Assembly: GCA_009739215.1 (NCBI GenBank)
Contig: VSJF01000016.1
Coordinates: 175,684-239,683, forward strand
From: Floccularia luteovirens
Lineage: Eukaryota; Basidiomycota; Agaricomycetes; Agaricales; Squamanitaceae
Length of the DNA: 64,000 bases
Reading direction: 5' to 3'
Under the pieces are notes generated by a model. It saw nothing but the letters and a program-made list of their open reading frames with translations, was not told where the DNA came from and did no database searches. The position numbers and the translations under genes were made by a program. Below are positions 10,104-22,000 of the stretch, piece after piece. The number at the start of each line of letters is the position of its first letter. The stretch's first letter is position 1.

Positions 10104-13100
10104 CTATTTCTTGGTAACAAGTCCAAGTCCTATTCTGCATTTATCATGCTTGATTCTGGCAAGAGGTTTGGTAAGACAGTCTGCAACCATATCATTAGTG
10201 CCAACATGAATTGGAGTAATAATCCCTGCTTCCACATTCTCTCTAAGCCAATGGAACTTCAAGTCAAGATGCTTCATTCTACTATGATGTTCTGGATTCT
10301 TAGACACACTAATTGCAGACTGGTTGTCAATACAAAGAGTAGATGCCTTAGTAAAGGTATATCCAAATTCACCAAGTAGGCTTCTCATCCATTTGAGCTC
10401 TTTGCCTGCTTCAACAGCTGCCATGTACTCTGCTTCAGTAGAAGACAGTGCAACACAAGTCTGCAGCTTAGAAGACCAGCTGACTGCACCATTGCCAATC
10501 ATAACACAATAGCCACCAGTAGATCTACCAGTGTCTTTGCATGCACCATGATTTGCATCAGAGTATGTGATAAACAGCTCTTTAGCATCATCTTGCCTGT
10601 ACACAAGCTCATAGTCCTTGGTGCCTTGCAAGTATCTAAATACATGCTTGACAGCCTTCCAATGAGTTGGATTAGGATTGGAGTTGTACTTAGCAAGTGT
10701 ACCAACAGCAAATGAGATGTCAGGTCTAGTGCATTGAGCCAAATAGGTGAGAGAGCCAACAGCAGACAGATATGGAACTTTAGACATAAACTCTACATCC
10801 TCATCAGAGAGGGTTTGAGTCTTTTCTAGTGCAAGTCCAGGATCCATAGGAGTAGAGATTGGGTTGCAACCAGTAAAGCCATACTGAACAAGCATGTCAT
10901 TAATGTACTGTTGCTGGGATAAGGAGATAGTGTGTTTGGCAGAATCAACACTGATTTTCATGCCTAACAGCCAAGTAGTAGGTCCAATATTCCTGAGTTT
11001 AAAGTGACTCTCTAGCTCTTTGATTGTGGAATCAATCTTAGAGGTAGAGTTTGATGCAAGTGTAATGTCATCAATATACACAGGAATAATGACTAGGACT
11101 CCTTCTTTGGCATACACATAGATACTCCTATCTGATTCCAGTCTGTTATATCCCATGCTACTAAGAGCTATATGAAGCTTCTTATTCCACTGTCTGGCAG
11201 ATTGCCTTAGACCATAAATAGACTTTTTGAGTTTACACACATAGTCTGGTCCAAGTTGCTCAAAGCCAGCAGGCTGTTGCATATAAATATCCTCTTCCAA
11301 GTCTCCATTCAGGAAGGCAGATGAGATGTCAATGGAATGCAAGTGGTAGTTGTGCTTAGCTGCTAGTGCAATAATGGTTCTGATTGAAGCCATTCTGAAT
11401 GTGGGTGCAAAAACTTCAGTGAAGTCTAAGCCAGGTCTCTGAGAGAACCCCTTTGCAACTAGTCTAGCTTTGTATCTTTCAACTGAGCCATCTGCATTCC
11501 TCTTAACTTTGAACACCCATTTACTACCAATTGCCTGTCTGTCCTTTGGCAACAAGGCCAATTCCCAAGTACCATTATCCATGAGTGCTTTAATCTCATC
11601 AGCAGCTGCCTGTCTCCATAGTTCTGCATCTGGTGCTTTCATTGCCTGTTTGTATGTATTAGGCTCTGTAACACCAGAGGCAACACCACTGAACTCTTCT
11701 TCATCATCAGCAATATCTGCTTCAGACTCAGAAGATGTTTCAGGGATAGCAGGAGAGTGTCTAACTTTCCACCATTCACCAGGAGGTTGAATATTCCTCC
11801 TAGTCCTTCTTTGAGCTAAAGGAGGACTAACTGGATTTGGTGTAAAGTGTCTGACTGGAATTTGTGGTAAAGAGGCTGGTTGTGGACTAGGAGATGGTGG
11901 TAGAGATACTGGTTCTGGACTAGGGGATTGTAGAGGTATAGGAAGTGCAAGTGGAGAAGGAGCATCAAGGTCTACTTCAACAGGAATAAAAGGAGGTCTG
12001 TCATTATTTGACAACATTGGCAAATAGATCACAGAAGATGAGATAGAGGGAGTGGCTGACTGATTTCTAGGAATGTCATACCCCCCTAAATCTGGCATGT
12101 CACTACCATTGACAGGATTTATGTCATGAGGTACAGGAATGGAGTTCATCACAGTGGGTTTAATCCCAGGAAGATATCTCTCATCAAACTCAGCTCTTTC
12201 TGAGATAATGAACTTCCTTGTTACTGGATTATAGAACTGCCACCCTTTATAACCTGCTGGATAGCCAACAAAAATGCACTTCTCCATATGTGATCCAAAT
12301 GATCTCCTTTTGTCCTTCTGCACATGGACATATGCTAAACATCCAAATACTCTGAGATGAGATACATTAGGTTTCTTACAGTGCCATGCTTCATAGGGAG
12401 TTCTGTCTTTTAATGAGACAGTAGGGCATTTGTTGAGAACATGTAGCACAGCCATGAAGCAGTGAAACCAGAATTGCACTGGTAAGTTTGCTTCTGTTAA
12501 CATGGCTGTTACTAAGTCTGCAACTGTTCTGTTTGCCCTTTCAACATCCCCATTCTGCTGTGGCCTGTTCCTAACTGTATGATGTCTCTGGATACCATTA
12601 TCAATGCAGTACTGATTGAAGTCATTGGACATGAACTCAGATCCCTTATCCTCTCTAATTGTTTTAATTTTAGAGGAATGCAAGTTCTCAGCATAAGCTT
12701 TGAACTGTTTAAATGCATCTAGGGTATCTGATTTCTTTCTGAGTCCAAAACCACATTTGAATCTAGTACAGTCATCAACAAAGATGATCCAATACTGGTA
12801 ACCACCAATGGACTTGACTTGGATTGGGCCTTTCAAATCCATATGCACTAATTCCAGAGGATGTGATGCTCTGGAATCTGAAGTGGGAAATGGACTAGCA
12901 TGCATTTTGCCTGAAAGGCATGGCTCACAGACTGGGTCTGATTTGGAGTTATTGCCAAGATGCATGCCAGTTACCATGTGCATGGAATGAAGTTGCTTAA
13001 CACTAGCATGATTGTAGTGCCCAAATCTCCTATGCCAAAGTCCAAGGTCCAGTGGGAGAGTAGAGGAGAGGTTTGCAGTTTCAAGACAGGCAGGCACAGT

Positions 13101-14327
13101 GATCCCATCCAGGAATGCAGCATTCTGGCTATTAATACTAGCTGTGAACAGTTCTCTACTAGTTTGGTAAAAATGAATGAAATCTGAGTCAATATTAATA
13201 TTGTAGTCTCTATGTCTGACAAGAAAGAGAACTGAAAGAAGGTTGTTTTGAAGTTGTGGAACATGAAGAACTCTAGTGAATAAAAGAGATTGTGTTTCCA
13301 CACCATTGATAAATGGTCTAAATAAAATGCTCCCAACACCAGAAGAATAAATAGTGGTGTTGTCAGCTAGTCTAATAGGTATATGATAGGGTTTGTAATC
13401 CCTGAGCCAATGCTTGTGTGGAGTCATGTGGGATGTGGCTCCTGAGTCTGCATTCCAATCATAATTAGCATGATGGGAAAGAGGGTTATCTAATTGTACT
13501 TGTGAAAAGATACTTGCCTTTCTTGCTGATTCCTGGAGATTTGCTGCCTTTGCCTTTGCCTGTTCAGCTAGAAATAGATTGCATCTCTTAAAAGAGTGAC
13601 CCATTTTGCCACAAAAGAGACAAGGAGGATAAGTGGTGGGGGCAGAGCTGGACTGCTTCTGCTTGCCCTTGTGATTGGTAGCCACTTTGTTTGCAACCTC
13701 TGAGACTTGAGGTGCAGATCTCCTTGTTCTCTGAGTTTCCTCAGTGTGGAATGCCTGGGTGATAGAGGCTTTATCCAGTTTGTCACTAAGCATCAAAGAT
13801 GACACAAAGTGACTATAGTCTTCTGGTAAAGCCCTGATCATAGCCATGCACAATAACTCCTCATCCAGCTGTTGCAGAGTGAAGGATTCAGGTCTCAGAT
13901 TTGAAATCTGCTGCATTACTGCATCAACCCTATTTGCAAGTGACTGCAAAGACTCTTCATCTGTCTTTCTGATGCTGAACAAGTCATCATATGCATTGAA
14001 TCCGGCACTAGGCTTTTGCTGAAGGTGCACAGATTTCAAAGCTTCCCAAATAGCAAGAGAGTCATGCTCTATCCCTTTCAGATGCACTCTCTGAGATGGT
14101 TCTACTGTGAGGTATAGCCACCCAGCAGCTTTCTGAGCCTTATTGTCCCAGTCATCCTGTCTCTGCAATTGCAACTCATAATGTGGGGAAGACTCCTTGG
14201 CATCAGGTCTAGACTTTTGGCCACTAACAATGTGCCAAAGCTGTTCAGACCTGAGCCATGCTTGGATTTCTCCACTCCACTGGTTATAGTTGGTAAGTCC
14301 CAGTTTTTGAATATCTGGTCCTCCCAT
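10104..14327 (-). CDS. Copia gag-pol polyprotein of E4, full-length frame
   Basis: About 1407 residues from the ATG at 14327 (MGGPDIQKLG), aligned with the E2 start MSKGPDIKKLG. The frame is open further upstream, but those codons lie in the leader and have no equivalent in E2. All motifs of E2 are present: CCHC knuckle CLFCGKMGHSFKRC, protease DSGATSH, the integrase acidic residues, reverse transcriptase YIDD, and RNase H SSTEAEY. The linker after integrase is longer, with SPSPEP/SPSPQP proline-serine repeats. Protein identity to E2 is high. The reading frame is intact although the element has lost its 5' LTR, which suggests recent damage. Confidence 0.93.
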   Translation of the reverse strand: MGGPDIQKLGLTNYNQWSGEIQAWLRSEQLWHIVSGQKSRPDAKESSPHYELQLQRQDDWDNKAQKAAGWLYLTVEPSQRVHLKGIEHDSLAIWEALKSVHLQQKPSAGFNAYDDLFSIRKTDEESLQSLANRVDAVMQQISNLRPESFTLQQLDEELLCMAMIRALPEDYSHFVSSLMLSDKLDKASITQAFHTEETQRTRRSAPQVSEVANKVATNHKGKQKQSSSAPTTYPPCLFCGKMGHSFKRCNLFLAEQAKAKAANLQESARKASIFSQVQLDNPLSHHANYDWNADSGATSHMTPHKHWLRDYKPYHIPIRLADNTTIYSSGVGSILFRPFINGVETQSLLFTRVLHVPQLQNNLLSVLFLVRHRDYNINIDSDFIHFYQTSRELFTASINSQNAAFLDGITVPACLETANLSSTLPLDLGLWHRRFGHYNHASVKQLHSMHMVTGMHLGNNSKSDPVCEPCLSGKMHASPFPTSDSRASHPLELVHMDLKGPIQVKSIGGYQYWIIFVDDCTRFKCGFGLRKKSDTLDAFKQFKAYAENLHSSKIKTIREDKGSEFMSNDFNQYCIDNGIQRHHTVRNRPQQNGDVERANRTVADLVTAMLTEANLPVQFWFHCFMAVLHVLNKCPTVSLKDRTPYEAWHCKKPNVSHLRVFGCLAYVHVQKDKRRSFGSHMEKCIFVGYPAGYKGWQFYNPVTRKFIISERAEFDERYLPGIKPTVMNSIPVPHDINPVNGSDMPDLGGYDIPRNQSATPSISSSVIYLPMLSNNDRPPFIPVEVDLDAPSPLALPIPLQSPSPEPVSLPPSPSPQPASLPQIPVRHFTPNPVSPPLAQRRTRRNIQPPGEWWKVRHSPAIPETSSESEADIADDEEEFSGVASGVTEPNTYKQAMKAPDAELWRQAAADEIKALMDNGTWELALLPKDRQAIGSKWVFKVKRNADGSVERYKARLVAKGFSQRPGLDFTEVFAPTFRMASIRTIIALAAKHNYHLHSIDISSAFLNGDLEEDIYMQQPAGFEQLGPDYVCKLKKSIYGLRQSARQWNKKLHIALSSMGYNRLESDRSIYVYAKEGVLVIIPVYIDDITLASNSTSKIDSTIKELESHFKLRNIGPTTWLLGMKISVDSAKHTISLSQQQYINDMLVQYGFTGCNPISTPMDPGLALEKTQTLSDEDVEFMSKVPYLSAVGSLTYLAQCTRPDISFAVGTLAKYNSNPNPTHWKAVKHVFRYLQGTKDYELVYRQDDAKELFITYSDANHGACKDTGRSTGGYCVMIGNGAVSWSSKLQTCVALSSTEAEYMAAVEAGKELKWMRSLLGEFGYTFTKASTLCIDNQSAISVSKNPEHHSRMKHLDLKFHWLRENVEAGIITPIHVGTNDMVADCLTKPLARIKHDKCRIGLGLVTKK

Positions 14328-14879
14328 TGCAAGAGAAAACAAAGGGATGTGGTAAAAACAGGCAGAAAAAGGGAAGAGTAAAAGATGCAAAATAAGCAAG
14401 TCAACTAGAATGCAACCAAGTCCTTGAAAAAGGTAGGGTTCTAGTGACTGCTGAGAAAGTGAAAAGGGTAGGTGTGGGAAAGGTGATTAAAAAAAAAAGG
14501 GAAGAGAGTTGGTGGGGAAGATAATGAAGTCCTGGGGTCTTCTTCAACCACCAGTGTGTGCAAGTCAACACAATTTAACTACAGTGCAGTTGTACCACCT
14601 CACAGCTCACAGGGATGACTACCTGAGATATTGCTGTGTGGGTTAAAGGCTGGCCCACTGAAGTGCACAGACCCAACAGTTCACTGTAGAGACCACCTGG
14701 GGATGGTCTTTTGTCCTTACTAACTACTATGGACTAACTAGCTATTGACTGGCTAAGTTTAGTAGCCAAAAAAGCGGAGCAAAAAGGAGAAACAATTTAA
14801 CCCAAGGGCAAAAGAGTTAAGTCAAAAGAGGAGTGGTAAAGGGAGCAGTCACAGTGGTCAAGTAGGACAAGGAATGAGG

Positions 14880-15259
14880 TGTTACAATAGTCTACTCCTA
14901 CATGTACAGACATACTAGGATAGAGGATAGTAAGAGGATAGAATAGTATAGTATGTAATGATAGACAGGAGGGGAAAGGAAGAATGGGTTCTGGTAGGAA
15001 ACCAGTGGTCTTATATAGATACCAGAGGTGCTTCTATCAGGGTAGCCTAGAAGTACTCAGGGTAGACTAGAAGCACTCAGGGTAGTCTAGAAGCACTGGT
15101 ATCATAGCAACAGAAGTAGACTAGAAGCTGTCAGGGTAAGCTAGAAGCACTACCCTGAGCAGTCTAGAACAGTAGTCTAGGCCTTCCTGTATTATATATA
15201 AGGAGGCCTCTGTAGCATACTTTCCCCCCAACTGAATACACACTATTCACACTCTAACA
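14880..15259 (+). repeat. Family A LTR in opposite orientation to E4
   Basis: 380 bp, TGTTACAATAG..CTCTAACA, very similar to the E4 LTR but inverted. The left flank (TGAGG) is E4 leader and the right flank (GTACC) is unrelated. There is no duplication, no polypurine tract on the left and no primer binding site on the right. It is therefore neither a clean solo LTR nor the end of a complete element. Confidence 0.85.
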
Positions 15260-15787
15260 GTACCACAAGATATTGACTGGAGACAGCAAGATAGAGAACT
15301 TATTGAAAATGCTGCTAAACTTATATGCCCTTTCATTTTTCTATGTCATATCTATATCTAATGCTATGTCCAAAAGGCTAGGAAGGAGTGCAAACAACTC
15401 CAGAAATATACATTGAACTGGGTGACTTTTGAAATTATGAAGACAGTACTCAAAAATAAGCATAGCCACAAATCAAAACTTGACTGTGGTTATATCCCCC
15501 CATCCCAAATGTCCATCAATTGAGGCAAGATGAATGCCAGTGATGCAGGGAGCGATGAAGAGCAGAGTAGTAAAGGAGGGAGCAATAGAGATACCACTGA
15601 TGAAGAAGACAATGGAGATGTTGATGACAATGGAGAAGAGGACAGTGGTAAAGAGGATGGTGTTCAATAGCAGGGAAAGAAATGGGGGTACTATGAAGAC
15701 AGTGATGATGAGGGACCAAGTGAGGAGATTAGTAGTGGCTCAGTACACAAAAAGCTGAAGATAGTAAAAAAGAGAGGAAAAAAGTGA
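15260..15787 (+). pseudogene. Unidentified decayed coding fragment with acidic stretch
   Basis: On the plus strand a readable stretch (starting VPQDIDWRQQDRELIENAAK) continues with one stop and a possible frame change into an acidic region near 15530-15670 (rich in D, E, G, S, including DTTDEEDNGDVDDNGEED). It ends with a basic tail (KKLKIVKKRGKK) and TGA at 15785. The mix of amphipathic, acidic and basic segments looks like the C-terminus of a real protein. I do not recognise it; a host gene or a transposon-encoded protein is possible. Its left end is cut by the LTR at 14880-15259. Confidence 0.3.
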
Positions 15788-16094
15788 AAATAATCTCTAC
15801 TTCTAGTTTATGGTAATAACTACAAAAATATCTGTTCTTTCTATAGTATATAATGTTCTTTTTTCACCCTTTATCTTTGCAATTCTCATTGTATATGATC
15901 AAAGTGTGATTAGTGTTGTGAATCTTTAATATTTCAAAGTGAAATTGAAGACAATCACCACTTAATTGGAATTCTAAGTCTTACTCATTTGTTGAGTTTC
16001 CAACACTTTATTTCAGAATTTAGCTACATATTTATGAGGCTACTACCAACACAAACTATCAACAAAATCTACATTTTCTACTGAAATCCGGATT
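15788..16094. other. AT-rich spacer, nothing recognised
   Basis: No ORF, repeat end or motif that I can support. Confidence 0.5.
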
Positions 16095-16870
16095 GTTTTT
16101 CACAACCCACTAGGGTTCACAGTGGTAGTAGTACAAAAACAAGGTATAACAGCAGCCTGAACAAGATCGTTATCTGTTGCTCTTTTGACAATAAGAGTGA
16201 GATCATTATAATAGAGACCTTTCTGGGTCACTCGTGCCCAAGATCCTGAGGGCATTGGCATTATACTATTGTTATTGCTGAGGAAAGTTTTATCTTCATT
16301 GCATAAACATATGGCTCGAGAGGTGAAATAATTATATACAGAATATTTCATAAGTTTCTGTATATCAGTTATTCCATATATCTCAATAAAAATCCTGCAA
16401 GAAAGTGTACTACAATGGTGAACATAGAAGGTATCTTCTATATATGAATGAAGACTCCTAGCTTCTTTTAGTGTATTGACAATGTCTTCTTCAGATCCAA
16501 ACTGCAAGATTTTGAGCAATGTAATGTATAGTAGTTGGTGTATACTCACCAGAGTAGGAAGCATTCATAGCTGTATGTCATTCTTCTCTATAATGGATCC
16601 CCTCCCTATATATAACCTATCTCATTGCTTCAGGCTATCAACCATCATGGCTAACCTCTGCACCTCCTCTCCACTTATTGAGGATATTTGTATAGGCACT
16701 TGGTAAGTCAAACGTTCAATGAAGCTTTTATCTTTATCTACTAAGAAACCACCTATTGAGGATAATGTATAAATATTAGCATAAACATATCAAATGCTGC
16801 AACTTACCCAAATATTCTTTGTCGCCCTTCTTACTACTCTCACTATCTTCTAAATAAACTTCAGCTTCAA
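16095..16870 (-). pseudogene. Spt5-like (NGN/KOW) gene fragment with introns
   Basis: Minus-strand coding segments read toward lower coordinates. An acidic piece near 16870-16810 (DLEAEVYLEDSESSKKG) is followed by a GTAAGT donor, a short intron ending CTCAATAG, and an exon near 16745-16610. A longer open segment of ~154 residues lies at 16564-16100. That segment has an NGN-like part (DIVNTLKEARSLHSYIEDTF, IFIEIYGITDIQKLMKYSVY) and then a KOW-like part (GSWARVTQKGLYYNDLTLIV). Spt5-related proteins of this layout are expanded in some basidiomycetes; by family they bind RNA polymerase II. In-frame stops between the upper exons and the lack of downstream KOW repeats suggest a truncated pseudogene, but an unrecognised intron could explain the stops. 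Confidence 0.4.
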
Positions 16871-18733
16871 GGTCAAGAAAATAACATTATAACTAGTCAG
16901 ACATTGCACTGTAGGTGGATACTATACTCACTTGTATATCTTGTGTATATGCCATATAAAAAAGTTAAAAGAGAAATCAATAATGTATAAACCTAATATT
17001 TTTGAACTCAAGTTTGGAATACCATAGATGTGCATGTATTCACCAACACATTATCAAAAACATACTAATATATGATATACATGGTATAAAACATACTAAT
17101 ATATAATATACATGGTATATATGTTCCATAATTATAGTAGTACAAATGTAACTATTATCTATTATCTATATATATATCAACATCAATATAGTAAAGAAAC
17201 AAAAGATGAAAGGGTCTACCAAATTGATGTTGATAATTATTTATAGTGAAGTGATATTTTTGATCAAATAACACCAAAGCTTATGATATCTTAACAAGTG
17301 TATATGAAAAGTATTATCAAAGCAATAACACTTCTCTATTTCAACCAAAAATTCAAACTCAGAAAATTTCCTTTTCACTCTTTTCTCGACAATTATGAAG
17401 TAACTTATGTAATATAGTACAGTTGATTATATTAGAATACAAATCTTGTGCATAAGTAGCTATCTCAAAGAAAGTCACTAAAACATTTTGATGTATGAAA
17501 ACATAAGCAAGTATAAAAGATTAGATATAAACTAGATGGTATGTCCCTTCAGTGACATGTTATACCAGACTATTTGATACATTTGGCAGGGCCTAGAAAC
17601 GAAAAGGAGAGACTGAAATTATATTAATCTCTTCTAACAATAGAAAAGGTGATAATAACAATAATTTTTAGTAAGTCCACTAGCTTTTAGTTGATTCTGT
17701 TTGCACTCACTGACTGTCTTTAAACATCAGCATTCACTATATTTTACTTCAAAAAAAAAAGTGTGTTAAACAACTTCAAGGCTGGTCAGACCAGGGCTGC
17801 TGCAATTTATCATTGTGTTAGCATTGTAATCTGCTTATGCATATAGTAAGCTTGGTATTTATTTCATTTAAAGGGAATCTTGGCTCAGCATTTTGTCATA
17901 TCTAGGCTCCGTTTTGGGTTCTGTACTCTTTTGCTTTGAATCACTCTGCTTCTAGTTATGTGAACTGCCAAATACTTGGCTGAATATTCCAGTAGCATTG
18001 AAGTATCTAAACAGCCGTTTCCAGATATGCCTGTCACTGAAGAATTTAATTGTTTAGCCACTTGTCCTAGGTTTTACCTCTACTTGCTATCTATGAAAGA
18101 CATACCCAGGACACTCTAGATAAAGTGCCTGACCATTTCATTGCTCTTTCTGCATACTTTGCATATAATGGAGTTTTTCTTTTGGTGTGGCAAAGGTATA
18201 TGTAGTTTAGAGTAATATGACTGGTTTTTAGCTAAACAAGTAGGCTTGTGTTTATTCTGGCAAGGTTATGTATGTTTTGCAGTACATAGAGGGAGGATAT
18301 ACTTAGTCATATCTAACTAGCTTCTTGTATTATGAGGACCTAGTGAAGAATTCATTGACTTTTTAGAGTAGGCCTTTTCATATATGCTGTTTTGCTTCTC
18401 ATTTGCTTATGAGCAAAATTTTTCGATAGGAAGGTAGCCTGCCTTCTAGATGAGGTTTCTTCTGCTGCTTTTTTTCATCTCACCATCAGTCTTTTCATTA
18501 CTCAGGATTACCTGGTGACTAACAACATAATTTCAATTTTGATGTCTAGAACTGTGTTATTTATTTATTTGATTTATTTATATACATAGTCCATTCATAG
18601 ACTTTACAGCTAACTAAGTGCCTTGTCAGGCTCAAGATCAATACTATCAAGCAAGTTATTTGCAAGAAGAGAAAAACAATCTATATAGAGAAGTTTCCAG
18701 AGCTCATAGAAGTTTTCAAATTGATTTTGGAAT
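16871..18733. other. AT-rich non-coding stretch
   Basis: About 1.9 kb with many in-frame stops on both strands. No gene, RNA or repeat boundary could be supported. The sequence just before 18734 is the flank into which TIR element A inserted. Confidence 0.5.
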
Positions 18734-18791
18734 CATCAGCAAATCCTGTTTTTAGTCTGACTTGAGCCATAGTAAGCCATAGCATCTGTGG

Positions 18792-19066
18792 TGTTTGAGT
18801 GAAAACAGTGTGTATTTGGTTGGGGGGAAAAGTAGGCATAAGTGCCTCCTTATATATGTTTGGAGAGTGTGCACAGACCACCTAGTAGTTTGGCCTTGTT
18901 TGTGTACCAGGTGTCCCTGGTACAATATATAAGCCCACTGGTCTGATGCCACTCCCCATTCTTCCTTTCCCCCACTTCACTACTACAACTTCTACTCTAC
19001 TTATCATATCTTTATATATTATCTATGTAGTAGTGTCTGGGTATGTAGGACTAGAGTATTGTAACA
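18792..19066 (-). repeat. 3' LTR of E5 (family C)
   Basis: 275 bp. It is followed by TAGCCCCCTTAG, the polypurine-tract complement. Confidence 0.9.
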
Positions 19067-19094
19067 TAGCCCCCTTAGTCCTGCATATCCTAGA

Positions 19095-22000
19095 CTATTT
19101 GCTGGACACAAGTCCTAGTCCTATTCTACAATTATCATGTTTGATTCTGGCAAGAGGTTTGGTGAGGCAGTCTGCAATCATATCATTTGTGCCAACATGA
19201 ATGGGTGTGATGATGCCTGCTTCAACATTCTCTCTAAGCCAATGGAATTTCAAGTCTAAGTGCTTCATTCTACTATGATGCTCTGGGTTTTTGGACACAC
19301 TGATTGCAGACATATTGTCAATGCAAAGAGTAGAGGGTTTGTCAAAGGTGTATCCAAATTCCCCAAGTAGACTTCTCATCCATTTCAACTCCTTGCCTGC
19401 TTCAACAGCTGCCATGTACTCTGCTTCAGTAGAAGACAATGCAACACAAGTTTGGAGCTTGGAAGACCAGCTAACTGCACCAGTCCCAATCTTGACACAA
19501 TAGCCACCAGTTGATCTACCAGTGTCTTTGCATGCTCCATGGTTTGCATCAGAGTAGGTAATGAACAGCTCCTTGGAATCATCTGACTTGTACACAAGCT
19601 CATAATCCAATGTGCCTTGCAAGTATCTAAATACATGCTTAACAGCTTTCCAATGAGTTGGATTAGGGTTTGAGTTGTACTTAGCAAGTGTACCAACTGC
19701 AAAGGCAATATCAGGCCTAGTGCATTGTGCAAGATAAGTCAGAGAGCCAACAGCAGACAAGTATGGGACTTTGGACATAAACTCTTCATCCTCATTAGAT
19801 AGAGTCTGAGTTTTCTCTAGTACAAGTCCTGGGTCCATGGGAGTAGAGATGGGATTACAATCAGAGAAGCCATACTGATTCAGCATGTCTTTGATGTACT
19901 GTTGCTGAGACAGAGAGATAGAGTGGTTGGCAGAATCAACACTGATTTTCATACCAAGTAGCCAAGAGGTTGGTCCAATATTCCTGAGTTTAAAGTGACT
20001 CTCTAGCTCTTTGATTGTGGAATTAATCTTAGAGGTTGAGTTTGATGCAAGTGTAATGTCATCAATAAACACTGGAATTATGACTAGAACCCCTTCCTTG
20101 GCATACACATAAATACTCCTATCTGACTCTAGTCTCTTGTAACCCATGCTACTAAGAGCAATATGAAGCTTCTTGTTCCACTGCCTGGCAGATTGCCTTA
20201 GACCATAAATAGACTTTTTGAGTTTACACACATAGTCTGGTCCAAGTTGCTCAAAGCCAGCAGGCTGTTGCATATAAATATCCTCTTCCAAGTCTCCATT
20301 CAGGAAGGCAGATGAGATGTCAATGGAATGCAAGTGGTAGTTGTGCTTAGCTGCTAGTGCAATAATGGTTCTGATTGAAGCCATTCTGAATGTGGGTGCA
20401 AAGACTTCAGTGAAGTCTAAGCCAGGTCTCTGAGAGAACCCCTTTGCAACTAGTCTAGCTTTGTATCTTTCAACTGAGCCATCTGCATTCCTCTTAACTT
20501 TGAACACCCATTTACTACCAATTGCCTGTCTGTCCTTTGGCAACAAGGCCAATTCCCAAGTACCATTATCCATGAGTGCTTTAATCTCATCAGCAGCTGC
20601 CTGTCTCCATAGTTCTGCATCTGGTGCTTTCATTGCCTGTTTGTATGTATTAGGCTCTGTAACACCAGAGGCAACACCACTGAACTCTTCTTCATCATCA
20701 GCAATATCTGCTTCAGACTCAGAAGATGTTTCAGGGATAGCAGGAGAGTGTCTAACTTTCCACCATTCACCAGGAGGTTGAATATTCCTCCTAGTCCTTC
20801 TTTGAGCTAAAGGAGGACTAACTGGATTTGGTGTAAAGTGTCTGACTGGAGTTTGTGGTAAAGAAGCTGGTTGTGGACTAGGAGATGGTGGTAGAGATAC
20901 TGGTTCAGGATTAGGAGACTGTAGAGGTACAGGAAGTGCAATTGGAGAAGGAGCATCCAGCTCTACTTCAACAGGAATAAAAGGAGGTTGGTCATTATTT
21001 GACACCATTGGTAAATGAACCACTGAAGATGAGATAGAGGGAGTGGCTGACTGATTTCTAGGAATGTCATACCCCCCTAAATCTGGCATGTCACTACCAT
21101 TGACAGGATTTATGTCATGAGGTACAGGAATGGAGTTAATCACAGTTGGTTTAATTCCAGGAAAGTATCTCTCATCAAATTCAGCTCTTTCTGAGATAAT
21201 GAACTTTCTGGTAACTGGATTGTAAAACTGCCACCCTTTGTAACCTGCTGGATAGCCAATAAAAATGCACTTCTCCATGTGTGATCCAAATGATCTCCTT
21301 TTATCCTTCTGTACATGTACATATGCTAAACATCCAAATACTCTCAAATGAGACACATCAGGTTTCTTACAGTGCCAAGCTTCATAGGGAGTTCTGTCTT
21401 TTAATGAGACAGTAGGGCATTTGTTGAGAACATGTAGCACAGCCATGAAGCAGTGAAACCAGAATTGCACTGGTAAGTTTGCTTCTGTTAACATGGCTGT
21501 TACTAAGTCTGCAACTGTTCTGTTTGCCCTTTCAACATCCCCATTCTGCTGTGGCCTGTTCCTAACTGTGTGATGTCTCTGGATGCCATTATCAATGCAG
21601 TACTGATTGAAGTCATTGGACATGAACTCAGATCCCTTGTCCTCTCTTATGCATTTAATGCTAGAGTTGTGCAAGTTCTCAGCATATGCTTTGAACTGCT
21701 TAAAGGCATCAAGGGTGTCTGATTTCTTTCTGAGTCCAAAACCACATTTGAATCTGGTACAGTCATCAACAAAGATGATCCAATACTGGTAACCACCTAT
21801 AGACTTGACTTGGATTGGGCCTTTCAAATCCATATGCACTAATTCCAGAGGTTGTGATGCTCTGGAATCTGAAGTAGGGAAATGGATTGGCATGCATTTT
21901 GCCTGAAAGGCATGGCTCACAGACTGGGTCTGGTTTAGAGTTATTGCCAAGATGCATGCCAGTTACCATGTGCATAGGAATGAAGTTGCTTAACACTAGC

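Larger units (their letters stand above)
9696..14879 (-). mobile_element. Family A copia element (E4) lacking its own 5' LTR
   Basis: The 3' LTR is at 9696-10075 (380 bp), then the polypurine tract complement, an intact gag-pol frame, and a leader to 14879. At 14880 the leader is interrupted about 45 bp short of where the primer binding site should be, and an LTR of the opposite orientation follows. The copy cannot be mobilised in the normal way because primer binding site and 5' LTR are gone. The left flank is AGAAT and no matching right flank is seen. Its leader lacks the solo LTR seen in E2. Confidence 0.88.

Noticed and set aside
14328..14399. Upstream extension of the E4 polyprotein (hydrophobic leader-like sequence)
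   Set aside because: No ATG at the beginning of the extension. It lies in the untranslated leader, and E2 starts at the equivalent of position 14327.
766..15259. Family A LTRs at 766 and 14880 as the two ends of one large element
   Set aside because: They have the same orientation, but the flanks (ACAGA and GTACC) do not match. No polypurine tract precedes the second, and the TIR element flanking the first does not resume after the second.
15473..15719. Minus-strand hydrophobic frames of 64-67 codons
   Set aside because: Antisense of the acidic coding fragment; low complexity caused by complementing acidic codons.
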